A stretch of 64,000 nucleotides of DNA from contig CM059975.1 in assembly GCA_030490835.1 (NCBI GenBank), forward strand, positions 32,830,133-32,894,132, given 5' to 3'. Shown piece by piece: positions 23,860-36,115 of the stretch. Numbering within the stretch: position 1 is the stretch's first letter; every line of letters begins with the position of its first letter. This DNA comes from Annona cherimola (Eukaryota > Streptophyta > Magnoliopsida > Magnoliales > Annonaceae). The translations under genes were made by a program, and so were the position numbers. Under the pieces are notes generated by a model. That model was given only the letters and a program-made list of their open reading frames with translations, did not search any database and had not been told where the DNA came from.

Positions 23860-24475
23860 GAGTTACTGAGAAAGTATACGAATATAACGAAAGTATACTT
23901 GGCAACTATCTTTTTATTGGTGTGTTTTTCATTTACTAAGACTTTTTCATCTTAAACTTTTTTTCTCCATAACTATCTTTTTTTAAATTATTTTTTAATA
24001 TTTTCTATACAACTACTCTAATTTTCAGTCATTTATTCACGACTTTTCATTAAATTATCTTATTTATTTTAAATTTATTTTTAAATTTTTTATCGTTACC
24101 TCCATGATATCACATCACTTTCTATCATTTCAAAAAAAGAAATTTACTAAAAAACTTTTCTTTCATAAGTTTTATCCAATACCAAATATACTTCGACCAC
24201 ATTTGGATACCATAAAAACTCTTCACTCTCGGTAATTATCCTATTTTTTAAATCAATTTCTTCACATTTTTATATACAATTATCCTTTTCAAACTTCTAT
24301 ATATATACCCATAAAGCTAACTTATCTACTTTAATTTTATTCTATTACTCATCATTATTGCCTCTGTTAATCATATCGTTTTCTTCCAATTCAAAACTTT
24401 TTATCCAGAAATTTTATAACTTTTCATCTAAAAGTTTATCACTTTTAAAACACACCTTCAATGAGTTAGTATTTT
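23860..24475 (-). repeat. Two adjacent copies of the GTGTTTGGTA-type MITE (family G), reversed
   Basis: Copies at about 23895-24195 and 24196-24475 run opposite to those at 54250 and 61790. Shared words on the plus strand are 'ACAACTACTCTAATTTT', 'CATCACTTTCTATCATTT', 'TTTTATCCAATACCAAATA' and 'CATTTGGATACC'. The ends resemble ACCAAACACACC/GGTGTGTTTGGT. There is no coding capacity. Confidence 0.5.
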
Positions 24476-24539
24476 CTTTAATCTTTGTCTGTCTCCTTTT
24501 CCAAACCAAAATTTTAGTAATACGACCTTATTAAAAATA

Positions 24540-24900
24540 GCAAATCCTAAATATGCCTATAAGTTTTGCACTTAATTTCAAATATACTTATAAACTTTCA
24601 ATAATTCCTCTTGTATGCATTTATTTTACCCAAACTCACATTTATACTTGTGTTATAAAGAAGGGTCATTAGCTTAGGAGTAAAATGATGGAATTAGGGC
24701 TTAATGGAAATTAAATCATGAATTGCAAATTAGAATAGGAATTAGGGTATGGGAAGTTTTGTCATTTCATTCATAAGCTATAGCTCATTTAACATATCTT
24801 TAACACTGTAGATATAACTAAAATTTTGGAAAAATACGTGGGTATAAGAGTAATTATAGAAAATTCATCATATATTTGGAATTATTTGCAAAATGGAAAA
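24540..24900. repeat. Possible foldback repeat
   Basis: Phrases such as 'AATATGCCTATAAGTTTTGC' and 'TTTCAAATATACTTATAAAC' on the left and 'TGGGTATAAGAGTAATTATA' with 'TGGAATTATTTGCAAAATGG' on the right resemble the 'AAATATACCTGTCATG'-type repeat at 32280-32890 and the foldback at 27838-28250. The ends are not resolved. The 87-codon frame at 24876-25139 is unrecognised and probably not a gene. Confidence 0.35.
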
Positions 24901-25139
24901 AAAAAGATATCACTATACATCCAATTTGCAACCATAGCCACAATGCACAAGGCGTAGTGGTAATCACAGTTGCCCCAAAACAAGCAATCGTGGTTTCAAG
25001 TGGTGGCAATAAGTTTCTCCCTAATATTTTACAGAAGTGTCCATTGATTATGAAAAATAGAAATATTGTAAGAATGTTTCAGGGCCTCATTGTAATACCA
25101 TTTGAGGTGATTGTAATATACATATCAAAGAAAGCTTGA

Positions 25140-26243
25140 AAACCATGGTTTCTTGGAAAAGTCTTTATTTTTTAATCCATATATTAGCTTTTAGTAATTA
25201 AAATTAAATCTTTACAAAATAATAAGACTCTTGTAAGTTATATTGCTAAGATGTATATAATAAATAGAGGTCACGATTTGAAATGAGATCTCACTGGTCC
25301 TTCCCATTTGATTTCACAATAATATCACGTATTTAATGCTTTTTTTGCAAATTCTAAAAATTATTTCAATTAAAGATTTATGAACTAGAAGATAATTTTG
25401 TCGGGTCAATATTCATTCTTAAATTGTTCTACTTTTGTGGAATTCAAATCTTAATTTTTAAAGATGATGTTTATATCCTGAATTGCAGAATTGACGGCAA
25501 ACATCAAGATCAGCTTAGATAACCTATTATGATAGGTCCACGGAGTGCACTAAAATCCAATAAGTAAAATATTATTAAACCACAATTGTAAGCAAGATTA
25601 TTGGTGCTTTAGTTATTATGTGATAAGATAATTTAAGAAGGCGATTTTTTACGTATTAATTAGGGCTCATCAACGCATTCGAACAGGGGATTTTTTATCT
25701 TTTAGCTAATAAACATTATTAAATATGATGAGTGGCTTAGATTTATCAAAAATGACAAGATTTGCAAAACAAAGCAATTCAGCATTTAGAAATTTTTATG
25801 GTTCTGATTGCATTGGGGTTATAAGATCTGGTCAATGGTGGGAACAAAAGTTTTTACAAAAAAAAAGTTCAAAAAGATAAGTATTTTTACAAAATAAGTA
25901 AAATTTTAAAATATTTCCTTTGCTTTTTATTTTTAAATATTTTAAAATCTAAATTATTTACCGTTTTATCCGTATTTTATTTATATTACAAAAATCACAT
26001 TATTTAACGCTTTTACATACGACTACGCATTTTTTAAAAGCTTAACAATTATATCTTCACTATTAAAAATGCTACTTTTCTACAAAATATAAAAGTCTAG
26101 TGAGATTATTTCTAATAGCATGATAAGAAGTAGTGTTAAACAAAATAAATGGTTTAAATTTGGATAAAAAAAAGTTTTTTTAAAAAAAAATCAGAGGTTG
26201 TATGCAGTCTTCACGCTTCCGGGCTGTATTGAATCATTGCTCA
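25140..26243. other. Intergenic, nothing recognised
   Basis: AT-rich sequence with A and T runs near 25855-25880 and 26165-26190. No gene, RNA or repeat structure could be supported. Confidence 0.4.
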
Positions 26244-26251
26244 CATTAAAC

Positions 26252-27021
26252 CAATGTTGTCAGAACCGAACCGGTGATCGAACCGGTAAAGGAACTGGTC
26301 TGGTTTGAACCGGTTTGACCGGTTAAACAAACCGGTTTAAACCGGTGACGTCATCGTAACATAATCATGATATGATATTATAAAGTTTAATAATTTTTAA
26401 TTAATTATATATTATTAAAATACTAAAATTACATATTTATAAAATCTTAAATTCATATGTTAAATTTTAAACTTCACGACAAAACTTGTAGGAAAACATT
26501 AATAAAAAATCTAAATAACCTTATGCATTTGCATTTGTTGTATAGTATATGCACATCTAATTTTTTAAAATTAATATGCAAATCTAATTAATATGATTTG
26601 TATATGGTATAAATATTAAAGGAAAAAATATGATGTGTGTCACGGGTTATGTATAATTCAAGGAATTTTAAAATTGAAATTTTCATAGATAGACAGATGT
26701 GTGTGCGCTGAAAAAAGAAATCTAAAATTTCAACTTTTCATATTACACGTAAATGGAAAATGATCGTTTGAAAATTTACCAAAAATAGCTTACAATACTG
26801 CACGGGAATTCACGTGGCGTCAAAAAGCAACTGACAGGTCTTGTGAAATTTCAGAACCGGGCGAAATGGGTTCAACCGGTTTTGCGGTTTGAACCGCGGT
26901 TTGAACGGTTCTGTCGGTTTCTGACTTGTAAACCGGACCGGTATAAAATGAACCGGATTGGAGACCGGTTCCCGGTCAGACCGGTCGAACCGTCCGGTCC
27001 GGTCCGGTTTTGACAACAGTG
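26252..27021. mobile_element. CCGGTT-rich non-autonomous hAT MITE
   Basis: Bounded by the inverted repeat CAATGTTGTCAGAACCG at the left and CGGTTTTGACAACAGTG at the right (15 of 17 positions pair). Flanked by a perfect 8-bp target duplication CATTAAAC (26244-26251 and 27022-27029), the size expected for hAT. About 100 bp at the left and 180 bp at the right are packed with AACCGGTTT-type words (GAACCGG, ACCGGTTTGAACC), which are typical clustered subterminal motifs bound by hAT transposases. The 770-bp element has no coding sequence. Confidence 0.88.
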
Positions 27022-27029
27022 CATTAAAC

Positions 27030-27837
27030 AGGGCAAAATGCAAATGCAACGAATGATCAGGGCAGACCATGTAGGTGCTCTAGATCCACAGAGGGAATTG
27101 CGTGAGGCATGATTAAGATTCTAACGAATCTGCTAATTTAATTAGTTGTTGATTAATTAGGGAAGAGTTTTGTACGTACATGGGCTCCCATATATAATGG
27201 AGAATTATGTAATGGTTGGAGACACGAGGTGAGCACCAGCAATCAAAGATAAGCAGGTGTGATGATGTCTTCCATGTGATATCATGCTTTTCTATATGAA
27301 TTATGAAATAATGGCAGTGGGTTTTATTTTATTAACGAAATCAAGGACAATGCTTACTTTTAATTAATAATTGAATAATATTAATAATAATGGGATGTTT
27401 TAGTAGTGGGCTTTTTTTTTTTACGTTGGGCGCTGGGTTTTTCTTGCTTGTATGTTGACAGCTAGGTGCATTTGCAGTGGCTTTGCTACCAATGTTGTCT
27501 GGCATCGCACAGTACCGTATTTCTTTTCTTCTTCGTCCCACATACACGTGCAAATATCTTGCACATGCATGCATTGGAAGGTGATGATTATGTCTGCTTT
27601 TAGTAATTCATAAAAGAATGCAACCACAAATTATATATCATAGATATAAGGGCAATAAAACTAGGCAAGTTCAAAATTTTCATGTACATTAACTATACAA
27701 AATAAATATGGCTAGTTTTGTGGACAAGGAAAACAAATTTAAAGGAGAAATAAAAGAATCTGAAAAAATGAGGGAAGTACTTTTTGAATGAAAAATAGAA
27801 AAAAATTTAATATATAGAAAATATCGATATTAAGCGG
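27030..27837. other. Intergenic, nothing recognised
   Basis: The frames on the minus strand at 27341-27627 overlap one another in different phases and resemble nothing known. A T run at 27411-27422 could mark an old retroposed end, but no matching duplication was seen. Confidence 0.35.
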
Positions 27838-28250
27838 AAATTTACAAATTTACCCACTTAGTTTGATCATAATTGCAAGTATATCCACATAGTTTCAAAA
27901 ATCACAAATAACTCTCACGTAGTTTGACCATACTTGTAAATATACCCACGTCGTTATGATGCTATTACTGCATCGTCACGATGGGTATATTTGCAAAAAT
28001 ATACAAATTAGTGGACATAATTGTAAAAGTTAAATATACCCACTTAACTTCTCAAATTGCAAATATAACTACGTAGTTTGTACATCTTTGCAAACATATC
28101 CATGTCGTGACAATGCAGTCACGTCGCTATAACAATATGAGTATATTTGCAATTATGGTCAAATTATGTTGGAGTTATTTGCAATTTCTAGAGCTATAGA
28201 GACATATTTACAATTACGATTAAAAAAGTTGGTTTATTTGCAAATTACCC
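27838..28250. repeat. Foldback MITE of about 410 bp
   Basis: The left arm (AAATTTACAAATTTACCCAC, TTGATCATAATTGCAAG, AAATAACTCTCACGTAG, AAATATACCCACGTCG) pairs in reverse complement with the right arm (GAGTATATTTGCAATTATGG, TTGGAGTTATTTGCAATTTC, TTTGCAAATTACCC). A shared ATATTAA on both sides may be part of the target duplication. A related segment occurs at 60085-60265. Confidence 0.6.
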
Positions 28251-29235
28251 TTATATTAAATGCCTAAGAATATATTAGAAATTTAATGGTTGTGTTAAAA
28301 ACTAGACCTGCTTAACCTAACCTAAAATTAGATTGGTTTGGGTTGTAAAGTAGGAAGATGATTGAATGCACTGAAGTGTATTTAACTCTTTTTTTATTAT
28401 TTTAGAAATTCTTTTGTAATACAGTTAATCTAGGTGCAAGTATTTAAGATATAAGACAAGTTTTATCATTTTTGAAGATTCTTAAAATTTTAACTGTTTT
28501 TAAAAAATCCAAAAATATTTATAAATCTAAGCAAATGATAAATTTGATACATATATTAAATATACTTAGATTAATAATTCTATAAAAAATTTCAAAAAAT
28601 TTGAATAATAGCTTTTTGTATCCGGAGCACTTACGATGTCACGGTCCTGTAAAGTAATGAAATAGGATTTAAGAATTAAGAAATTCAAACCTTCATCTTT
28701 TCCTAGTATTTTTTTAAAAACGAAATCTTAAATTGTGATTATCGTATAATGTTAATCCAAATATACAGTTTTAAAATGAAAAATAATAAAATTTAATTTT
28801 TAAATCCAACGCTTGTACTATTTTCTTACGTTTGAGTTATTTACAATTGATTTTAAAATTTAGAAAGCACAATTAGAATGAGTTGATAAGGTTTCGTTAA
28901 TATTGTCAGGGTTGGGATTGAGGTAGGTTTCACTGATGTGGTCTAGGGTTGGGTTGTGGAGCTATGTGCCAACTCAAGCCCAACTTTGTAACTTCATTGG
29001 GCGGGCGCAAAGGTGGACCGACTACATCCATCTGTAGTCATTCATTTTGCCGTTTCCTTCAACCCACATCCAGCTCACCGAGTTTCTTTTTTAGCTCCTG
29101 CTCAGTCTTCCAAAATTTCATTCATTTTACTATTTACTATAGTTTGTATTTAATTCATTTTTGTGATTAAGTACATTTCAGAGCAAGATATAATTTTTTC
29201 TTATTTAGGGATAATATTTATGTGATTTTGTGACT
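28251..29235. other. Intergenic, no gene supported
   Basis: Starts with words like 'GCTTAACCTAACC' and 'GATTGGTTTGGGTTG' that may be an eroded hAT end. The 73-codon frame at 28949-29170 contains nothing recognisable. Confidence 0.4.
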
Positions 29236-29770
29236 GGGGATACTTCTACGAAACCTTTTTTCTATGTAACCCCTTCCATTTTTAACGTCTAGCTGGTTGA
29301 TGAAAAATTCACTCCATCTATTTTATTTAGCATCACTTATATTATTATGGAAACCCGTTTATTTATCTAATATCACTGTATATAGGCTCCATTTACAAAC
29401 ATGCAAAATAAATGTAATAAAACAATTTAATGCTAAATATAGATTTTTAAGTAGTTTTTTCAACATCTAAACCATCTAACATATCATTAATACATAGATA
29501 AATGATTCTATAAAGTATTATCACATTCTAATATATATGTTGATGGATCTAAGCATTCTCTCTAATTTATACATGAATATACTTATTTTTGTGTAAATGT
29601 GGCCTATGCACATATTAGATTTGGATGAAACTTATCTCATGACTAAACAAATGATGTTAAATACAAAAAATAATTGAATTTTCTATCAAGTATCAAAACC
29701 TTAAAATTTGAGGAGTTATATGGAACCGCTTCTATGTAACCCAGTTACATAGAAGTGAGCCCCTTTGCGA
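29236..29770. repeat. Complete foldback MITE (family F), about 530 bp
   Basis: The left arm has TTTCTATGTAACCCC and 'GATGAAAAATTCACTCCATC' then 'TATTTTATTTAGCATC'. The right arm has, reversed, 'GATGTTAAATACAAAAAATA', 'ATTGAATTTTCTATCAAG' and CTATGTAACCCAGTTACATA. Copies or pieces occur at 7555, 22985, 58650, 62455 and 63590. There is no coding capacity; the class is uncertain. Confidence 0.65.
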
Positions 29771-29829
29771 TTTATTGAACCAACATGAGACTATTCCCCT
29801 TTTAAATAGAAGATTAATTGAACAACACC

Positions 29830-32255
29830 GACAAAAATAAAATTTCATATATTTAGGACTAGTACAAGTAGCTATCAAACCACTTATGAGAGAAGGATTA
29901 GATACTTCAATTTTATTATGCTTAAGAGATTGCGGGTTTAATAAATTTCAAGACTCACTTTTAGGAATGATAAAAACAAGCCTATATAATGGACCTATCT
30001 ATTTTGACTGTTACCCAAACTTTATTATTTTCTTGCAAGATCAGAATATTTTAGATACTTTAACCCTAAATCTGAAGGTTCATAACTGCAAAATAAAACA
30101 ATGATCTTTACCCATAGCTTTGGTATATAGGATCCATTATAAAGCAATGACTACAACCTTTAACACAAAAGCTATTAAACAATCCTAGAAAGGAAAAACA
30201 ATACTATTACAAACTGATATAAGAAAAGCAAATGTAATAGTACCCAAAACCATAAAATGGGACTAAATAACTCTTCTGTCTCACTAGGAACTCCAAACTG
30301 AGGTACCATCTCCTCAGATAAAAAACTCTGAAATTAGAGAGAAGTAAGGATGAAGAAGGAAATATAATAATAGATATGAATTCTTTTAGAAAGTCATCTT
30401 CTTTTAACCCCAGAAGATCTGTAGATAAAACTTTAGAAAGATTTTTCAAAACAACCCAATCAAGAGCCTCATGTTCCTCAATACCTACATACAAAAGATC
30501 AGATATAAAAATAAAAGGAATAAATATTAATCATCTAATTCCCCAACCAATCTACTCCATGGAACAAAATGAGGAAAACTTAAGCCCAAGAATGTCACAT
30601 ACCAAAACAGATACGGGAGACTTTGACCCTTCAACAAACATTATTGAAAAGAAATTTGAATTAGACAGAGATAAACTAAGGGAAAACTTTTATAAAAAGT
30701 TTAATAGAGAAAAAGAAAATGATTTTACAAAAATTACAATAAGGATAAAAGAGAACCCATTCAGGAAGAGTATTATGAATTTATGAAAACACATAAAGTT
30801 CACATGTTTTTCTTTAAATGGTTTAAGACTTTCTATTCTCCTGAAAAGCAAGAAGATTACCTAGGAACCATAAAACCAATATGGAAAGACTCCACGAAAA
30901 AACAAGTAAAAACTCCAAATAATCCTCCAAAAATTGAAATCATAATAGAATTCAAAAATAAACAGATAACATGTTCTCCATACAAAGTTAGAACAGATAT
31001 TGAAACGCATCTTAATGGAAATGATATTAAAAAACTATATAAACAAAATAACTATACAAACCAATCTTTAATTACCATAGGAAAACAGTTAGATAAAATT
31101 CAAACTACGATAGAGGACAAAATAATATCACCTGTCACTCCTAAACTAAAAAAAGAACAAACAGATAAACTACTATTTATCCCATATGAAATTCCTAAAA
31201 CACAATTAAAAGAAAGAAGGGAAAATAGCGAATTCATTGACGAAATAAATGAAAAGTTAAAATTCTTGAAACACTTGAAAGCTAAAAAATAGGAAGAATA
31301 AATATTGAAGAAGGAGAAGGATCAACCAGAACTCCCAATGCTCCAACTAAATCTACAATATTATACATGTTTGAGACCGAAACTGATGACTCTTCAGAAG
31401 AGTCATATAAGGAAACAAATGAACCAAGTTTAGAACTAAATAAAATGGACCCTTGGAAAATGCCTTCAAAACCCTATCATCCTAGACATTACCTGATTTA
31501 TTGTTTGAAAAAAGAAACCAATTTACTCAAGCACAATATAATACAAATACTATTTATGAGTGGAACGTAGAAGGGAAAAATGAAACTCAAATAGTTAATA
31601 TACTCCAACAAATGACCATAGTCGCAACAGTTTATAAAACAAAAACAAGTCTAATAGGCCATAATATATCTCAACTCCTGGTAGCAGGTTTCACTGGATC
31701 CCTAAAAGGATGGGGGGATAACTGCTTAACCCAAATACAAAAAGAAATTATCCTTTACTCTTGCAAAAAAAGATGACACTGGAAAACTAATAGTAATAGA
31801 AGGCTAACCTATTCAAAATGCTGTAGACGATTTAATTATGGTCATAGCAAGCTTTTACATAGTACCAAATAATAAGCTTAGGGAAAAAGAATAAAAAATT
31901 CTACAAACTTTAAGATGAAAGAAGATGAGTGACTTTAGATTTTACAAAGACCAAATTTTTGGCAAGAGTAATGCTTAGGACATATTGTAATCAACCATTC
32001 AGGAATGAGAGATTTCTCACCGGACTCCCATCTTATTTTGCTGAGAAAATTAGGGAAAAAATTAGAGATAAAAATAATAGGACTATTCCTTATGAAAAAT
32101 TAACTTATTGAGACATAATATTAGTAACAAATGACATAGGATTAGAGTACTGTAATGAACTTAAACAAAAGGCAAATGAAAAACAGGAAAGAATAAAAAC
32201 AAAACAACAACTAGGAGATTTTTGCGAATAATTTGGAATGGAAAAAATGGAAAGA
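29830..32255 (+). pseudogene. Endogenous caulimovirid (pararetrovirus) relic: movement and coat protein regions
   Basis: A row of collinear, broken plus-strand frames. 29886-30104 resembles the Caulimoviridae movement protein core ('LDTSILLCLRDCGFNKFQDS', 'IYFDCYPNF'). 30376-31292 is the hydrophilic spacer between movement and coat regions, rich in Lys, Glu and Asn. 31501-31776 and 31929-32111 resemble the coat protein ('QFTQAQYN', 'IVNILQQMTIVAT', 'AGFTGSLKGWGDN', then 'GLPSYFAEKIREKIRDK'). No protease, reverse transcriptase or RNase H follows, so it is 3'-truncated. Stops and frameshifts occur throughout and it cannot encode a virus. The arrangement is most like the florendovirus group; that placement is inference. 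Confidence 0.72.
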
Positions 32256-32279
32256 AACTATAATTGACTGTGATCATTA

Positions 32280-32895
32280 ACACCCCTGGATTGCAATCAT
32301 GAAAACTTAAATTATTTATTTTAAAAATTCTATCTCTATCACTATTTTATTATTTAATTTTTTATTCATATATTTCTATATAATTACATATTTTTCAATC
32401 ATTTTTTCCTTCCTATCCATGCAATCATATTATATATTTTTACTTTTTCTAAATATACCTGTCATGTTTAACCCTAATGTCAAATATAATCACGATATTC
32501 CCAAAATTATAAATATACCTGCTACATTTATATTTAATCCTAAAAACACTCGTTCATGACTTAACGCCATCAATTAATATGTAAAATTATTAGTACACCT
32601 ATCAAATTTAAGATAAAAAAATTAAATGTCATAACTCATAATTTACTAATGCTCTAGGTTTACATGAGCTCTATATTTAGAGAGTTATAATTTCATCTCA
32701 TTTCATCTTTTTTTATTTTACAACAATAATATTTTGGTCATTTATAAAATTTTAACTAACAATTTTTATGAAATAGGCATTTTTAGAATTAAATGTAATC
32801 ATAATGAGTATATATGAAAATTTAAAAACATTATGAGTATATTTAGGGTTATTTTTACATGCAAAAGGCATATATATTTTGAATTTTCTTTGCTA
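32280..32895. repeat. AT-rich repeat with inverted phrases
   Basis: 'AAATATACCTGTCATGTTTA' and 'TATAAATATACCTGCTACAT' on the left oppose 'AATGAGTATATATGAAAAT' and 'TATGAGTATATTTAGGG' on the right, suggesting an old foldback MITE. Ends and target site could not be fixed. Confidence 0.4.
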
Positions 32896-32904
32896 GACCA
32901 TTAG

Positions 32905-33377
32905 TTAGGGTGCAACTTGGGTTAGGCCGGTTTGGTTTAGAGTCGAACCTACCCTCACATATTTTTAAAAACTTTTACCCTATATTATTTTAGTACTATT
33001 AGTTCTAAATGTACCCTACTTTATGTTTTAAGCTTGGTTCAATTTTGGTTCTAATATGTTTCTTACATTAGTCTTGACATTCCATTTGAAGATCATAATC
33101 TTAATATAAATTCTATTTAAGTTTTATAATAATATGATAATGATATAGTTTTAAAATACATTTATTAGATATATTAAATAATAGATAAATTAAACAATTT
33201 CTTATATTTCAAATATATATTTTATATCTTCAAATATATAATATATCTATAAAAAAGATATTAAACATATCGGTTTCAGGTACCTGGACCTTAAAACCTA
33301 CCTTACCTTAATTAGATTGAATATTTTTTACTTAGAACCTATCTTACTCACGAGTAGGAAAATGACAACCATCCTAG
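32905..33377. mobile_element. Non-autonomous derivative of the 36175 hAT family
   Basis: Begins TTAGGGTGCAACTTGGGT and continues 'TCGAACCTACCCTCAC', then 'TTTTTAAAAACTTTTACCCT' and 'ATTATTTTAG', closely following the left end of the hAT at 36175 (TTAGGGGTGAAACTTGGGTC, 'GGAACCTACCCTTACCC', 'AAAAACCTCTACCCT'). The right end (AATGACAACCATCCTAG) is a poor inverted match. The target duplication is not clear. Confidence 0.5.
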
Positions 33378-35989
33378 CCTACTTTAGGTTACACAATGTA
33401 TTAACACTACCGGAGTTGCATCCTTTCTCATAATCCTTCTAAGGAGCGCTCTTCCAAAGTTTTCTCACGCGCTCAGTGAGAGGGTAAAGGTTCTACCGAG
33501 CCTCTGATGTTGGATTCCATATCTCACCCAAATCTCTCAGAAATTTCCACATTCTCTCAAAGATAAATAAAAGAGTTTTTACTCCACCCCTGGTTAATCT
33601 GAGCTACCAGAAGATGATGGTAAGTGATATTATCCGGGAGGGGAAAGCTAGGGCACAAAATTGAAGAAATGTCGCCAAAAGAAGATGAATTGTTGGTGAG
33701 GGAGATTTAAGCCCTACAAATTTTGAGCAAAATGATAGCTTTGTTGGAACCTCGCAAGGACTGGAATTCACTTTGCATAGTTTGAGCAAGAAAGTGTACA
33801 ATAAAGAAGTGTTTAAGGCAACAATGAGGAGACTGTGAAGGGCAAATGCAATTCCATAGAGGTAGATCAAAATCTATATTTGATTTCTTTCGAATATGAA
33901 ACAGATCTCAGTAAGGTCCTATATGGCCTCCCATGGTTGTATGATCACCACCAGGTTATTGTAGAGTAGTTGACTTCTCAAATAAACCTAAATGATGTTT
34001 CCCTACACACGACACCAACGTGGGTCTATATTAGAGATATCTTTATAAGAAGGCAACAACGGGGAAATGGTTAGGAGAACGTTTGATAGCTTTGAAGAGG
34101 TGAAGGTAGAAGGGGAAGATGTTATGGTTAAGGTTGTGATGGATGCAGGGGTACCACAAAGGAGAGGTATCTTCACAACCAGTCCACATAAAAGAAAGTG
34201 CTGGTTGAGGTTTCAATATGACAAGTTAATAGTTATCTACTTCACCTATGGTAGAATGGGACATGGTGCTAAGAAGTGCAACCATGCACCTAAAGAGATA
34301 ATAAAGAAACACGAGAACAATATGCCATCTGAAAATTTTCGTTAAGTTGGAGTCAGATTGAATGGATCCAAAAGAGGTGGAGGAAAAGGAAATCGGGTTT
34401 TCCCTCGAAAGTATTTGGTAGGACTACCTGGAGATAGTGAAGAAAGCAGAGGAAAAAGAAGTGGAGGCCAAATAGAAGATGGAAATGAGATGGAAAGGCA
34501 AACGCTTAGCAAAATGACAAGGGCAGGAGTGAAGAAAAGAACCCACATGAGATTGAGAACCAACTGATATGCATTGACCACCAAAGTATTATAAATACAG
34601 GCATGATAGAAATAAAAGAGCAAGAGCAAAGGGGCATTTATGACAAGAAGGTGAAAAAGAGAAATAAGCTAGAAGTGAGGAACGTAGTGGAGGATAGTAA
34701 CTAGACTAAAAATAAGGAAGAGGTTGGTGTGGAAACACAAGGGGTTACAAGTCAATGAGGAAGAAGTGGGAAATGGAAGAAGATTGCTAAAAACTAAGAA
34801 AAATTGAAGATTGTAGATGAGAGAAGGGTTTTACAAGAGTACGGAAATATCAAGAGATAAGTTGATCAGATGGAACTGTCTGATATAAGTGGGATAAATC
34901 CCACTAAAATAAGGAGAGTAGAAGAAGTTGGATTTGTCAATCCTCCTGTTGTGGGAAAGGCGGTGGCTGAGGGGGCCCGTGGCCCCGCTAAGTATAATGG
35001 CTATTTAATTTGGAATTGTTGTAAGCTTAGTAATCCATAAACGATTCATAATTTTCTTAACTTAGTTAAGCAGAAAGATCCCACCTTGCTATTTCTTATG
35101 GAAATAAAGAGCAGATCAGATGAGTTGGTAGAGTTAAAAGAAAATTAGGGTTTCAAAAATGGTTTAGCAGTTGACTATGAAGGAAGGCTAAGTGGCTTGG
35201 CCTTTATGTTGAAGAACGATTGGACAGTCTCTATCAAATCTTACTCTACAAATCATATTAGTGCAGATGTTTGTGGAAAAGATGGAAAAATTTGGAGCTT
35301 CTCGAGTTCTATGACACACCAAAAGTTAGGAGAAGGCGTGACTTTTGGAGACTTCTAAGAAATCTAAAACACATAAGTGCTTATCCTTGGCTAGTTGCTG
35401 GAGATTTTAATGAAGTAACTGGTCCATCTGAATATCATAGCCAAAATGTTAGAGCTAAAACGCAAATGAAGGATTTCAAGTGATAAATGCTTGCTGCCTT
35501 AGAGATTTGGGTTGTTCAGACGTTTTGGATGTGAACTTTTCTGTGAGAAAGACAAACAAGCAAAGGAGATTATTAGGACAACCTAGGAAAAGAAACACGG
35601 AGTCCAAATGGCAAATGTTAGAAGGAAAATAGGCAAATGCGACAGACTTCTTATGGAGTGGAATGAAAAGGTAAAAGAAAATTTGCAAAATTCAATATGG
35701 AAGCATCAAAAGAAGTTAGAACAATTATGCCTCGATCAAAGGGTAGAAAATAATGAGGAAGAGATCAAAAGGCAAGAGGGAATCATTAACAACTTGCTTG
35801 AGGATGAAGGAATTCTAAAGAAACAGCGCTTAAGAATGCAGTGGCTTTAGCATGGTGATAGGAACGTTAGATACATCCATAAGGTTGCCTTCGAATGTAG
35901 AAGGAAGAACCACATAGAAATACTAGTGGACATGAATGGAAGTGAAGTGAAAGATCAAAAAGAGAAGGAGAGTCTAGCAGAAATGTATT

Positions 35990-36115
35990 TCACAGCAGAA
36001 CTCCAGGCTGCGAAGGAGTTATCAGTGAGGCGCTTGGAAGTCTTTGGTGACTCTCTGCTCATCATCTGTTAGACCCCGGAAGACAAAAGACGATAAGCTG
36101 GTACCGTACAAAATT
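35990..36115 (+). mobile_element. Small Ty3/gypsy RNase H fragment inside the LINE
   Basis: The LINE frame passes into 'ELQAAKELSVRRLEVFGDSL' followed by 'LII', and a few codons later in another phase 'DDKLVPYK'. This order is the signature of plant Ty3/gypsy RNase H (…LxxAxELGVxxLEVxGDSxLVI… then …DxKLxPY). LINE coding resumes at about 36118 with 'FKSEGAKRMDRILNHV'. About 125 bp of foreign sequence thus lies within the LINE, without its own LTRs. Confidence 0.55.

Noticed and set aside
24876..25139. An 87-codon protein
   Set aside because: No conserved motif, AT-driven composition and overlap with a foldback-like repeat.
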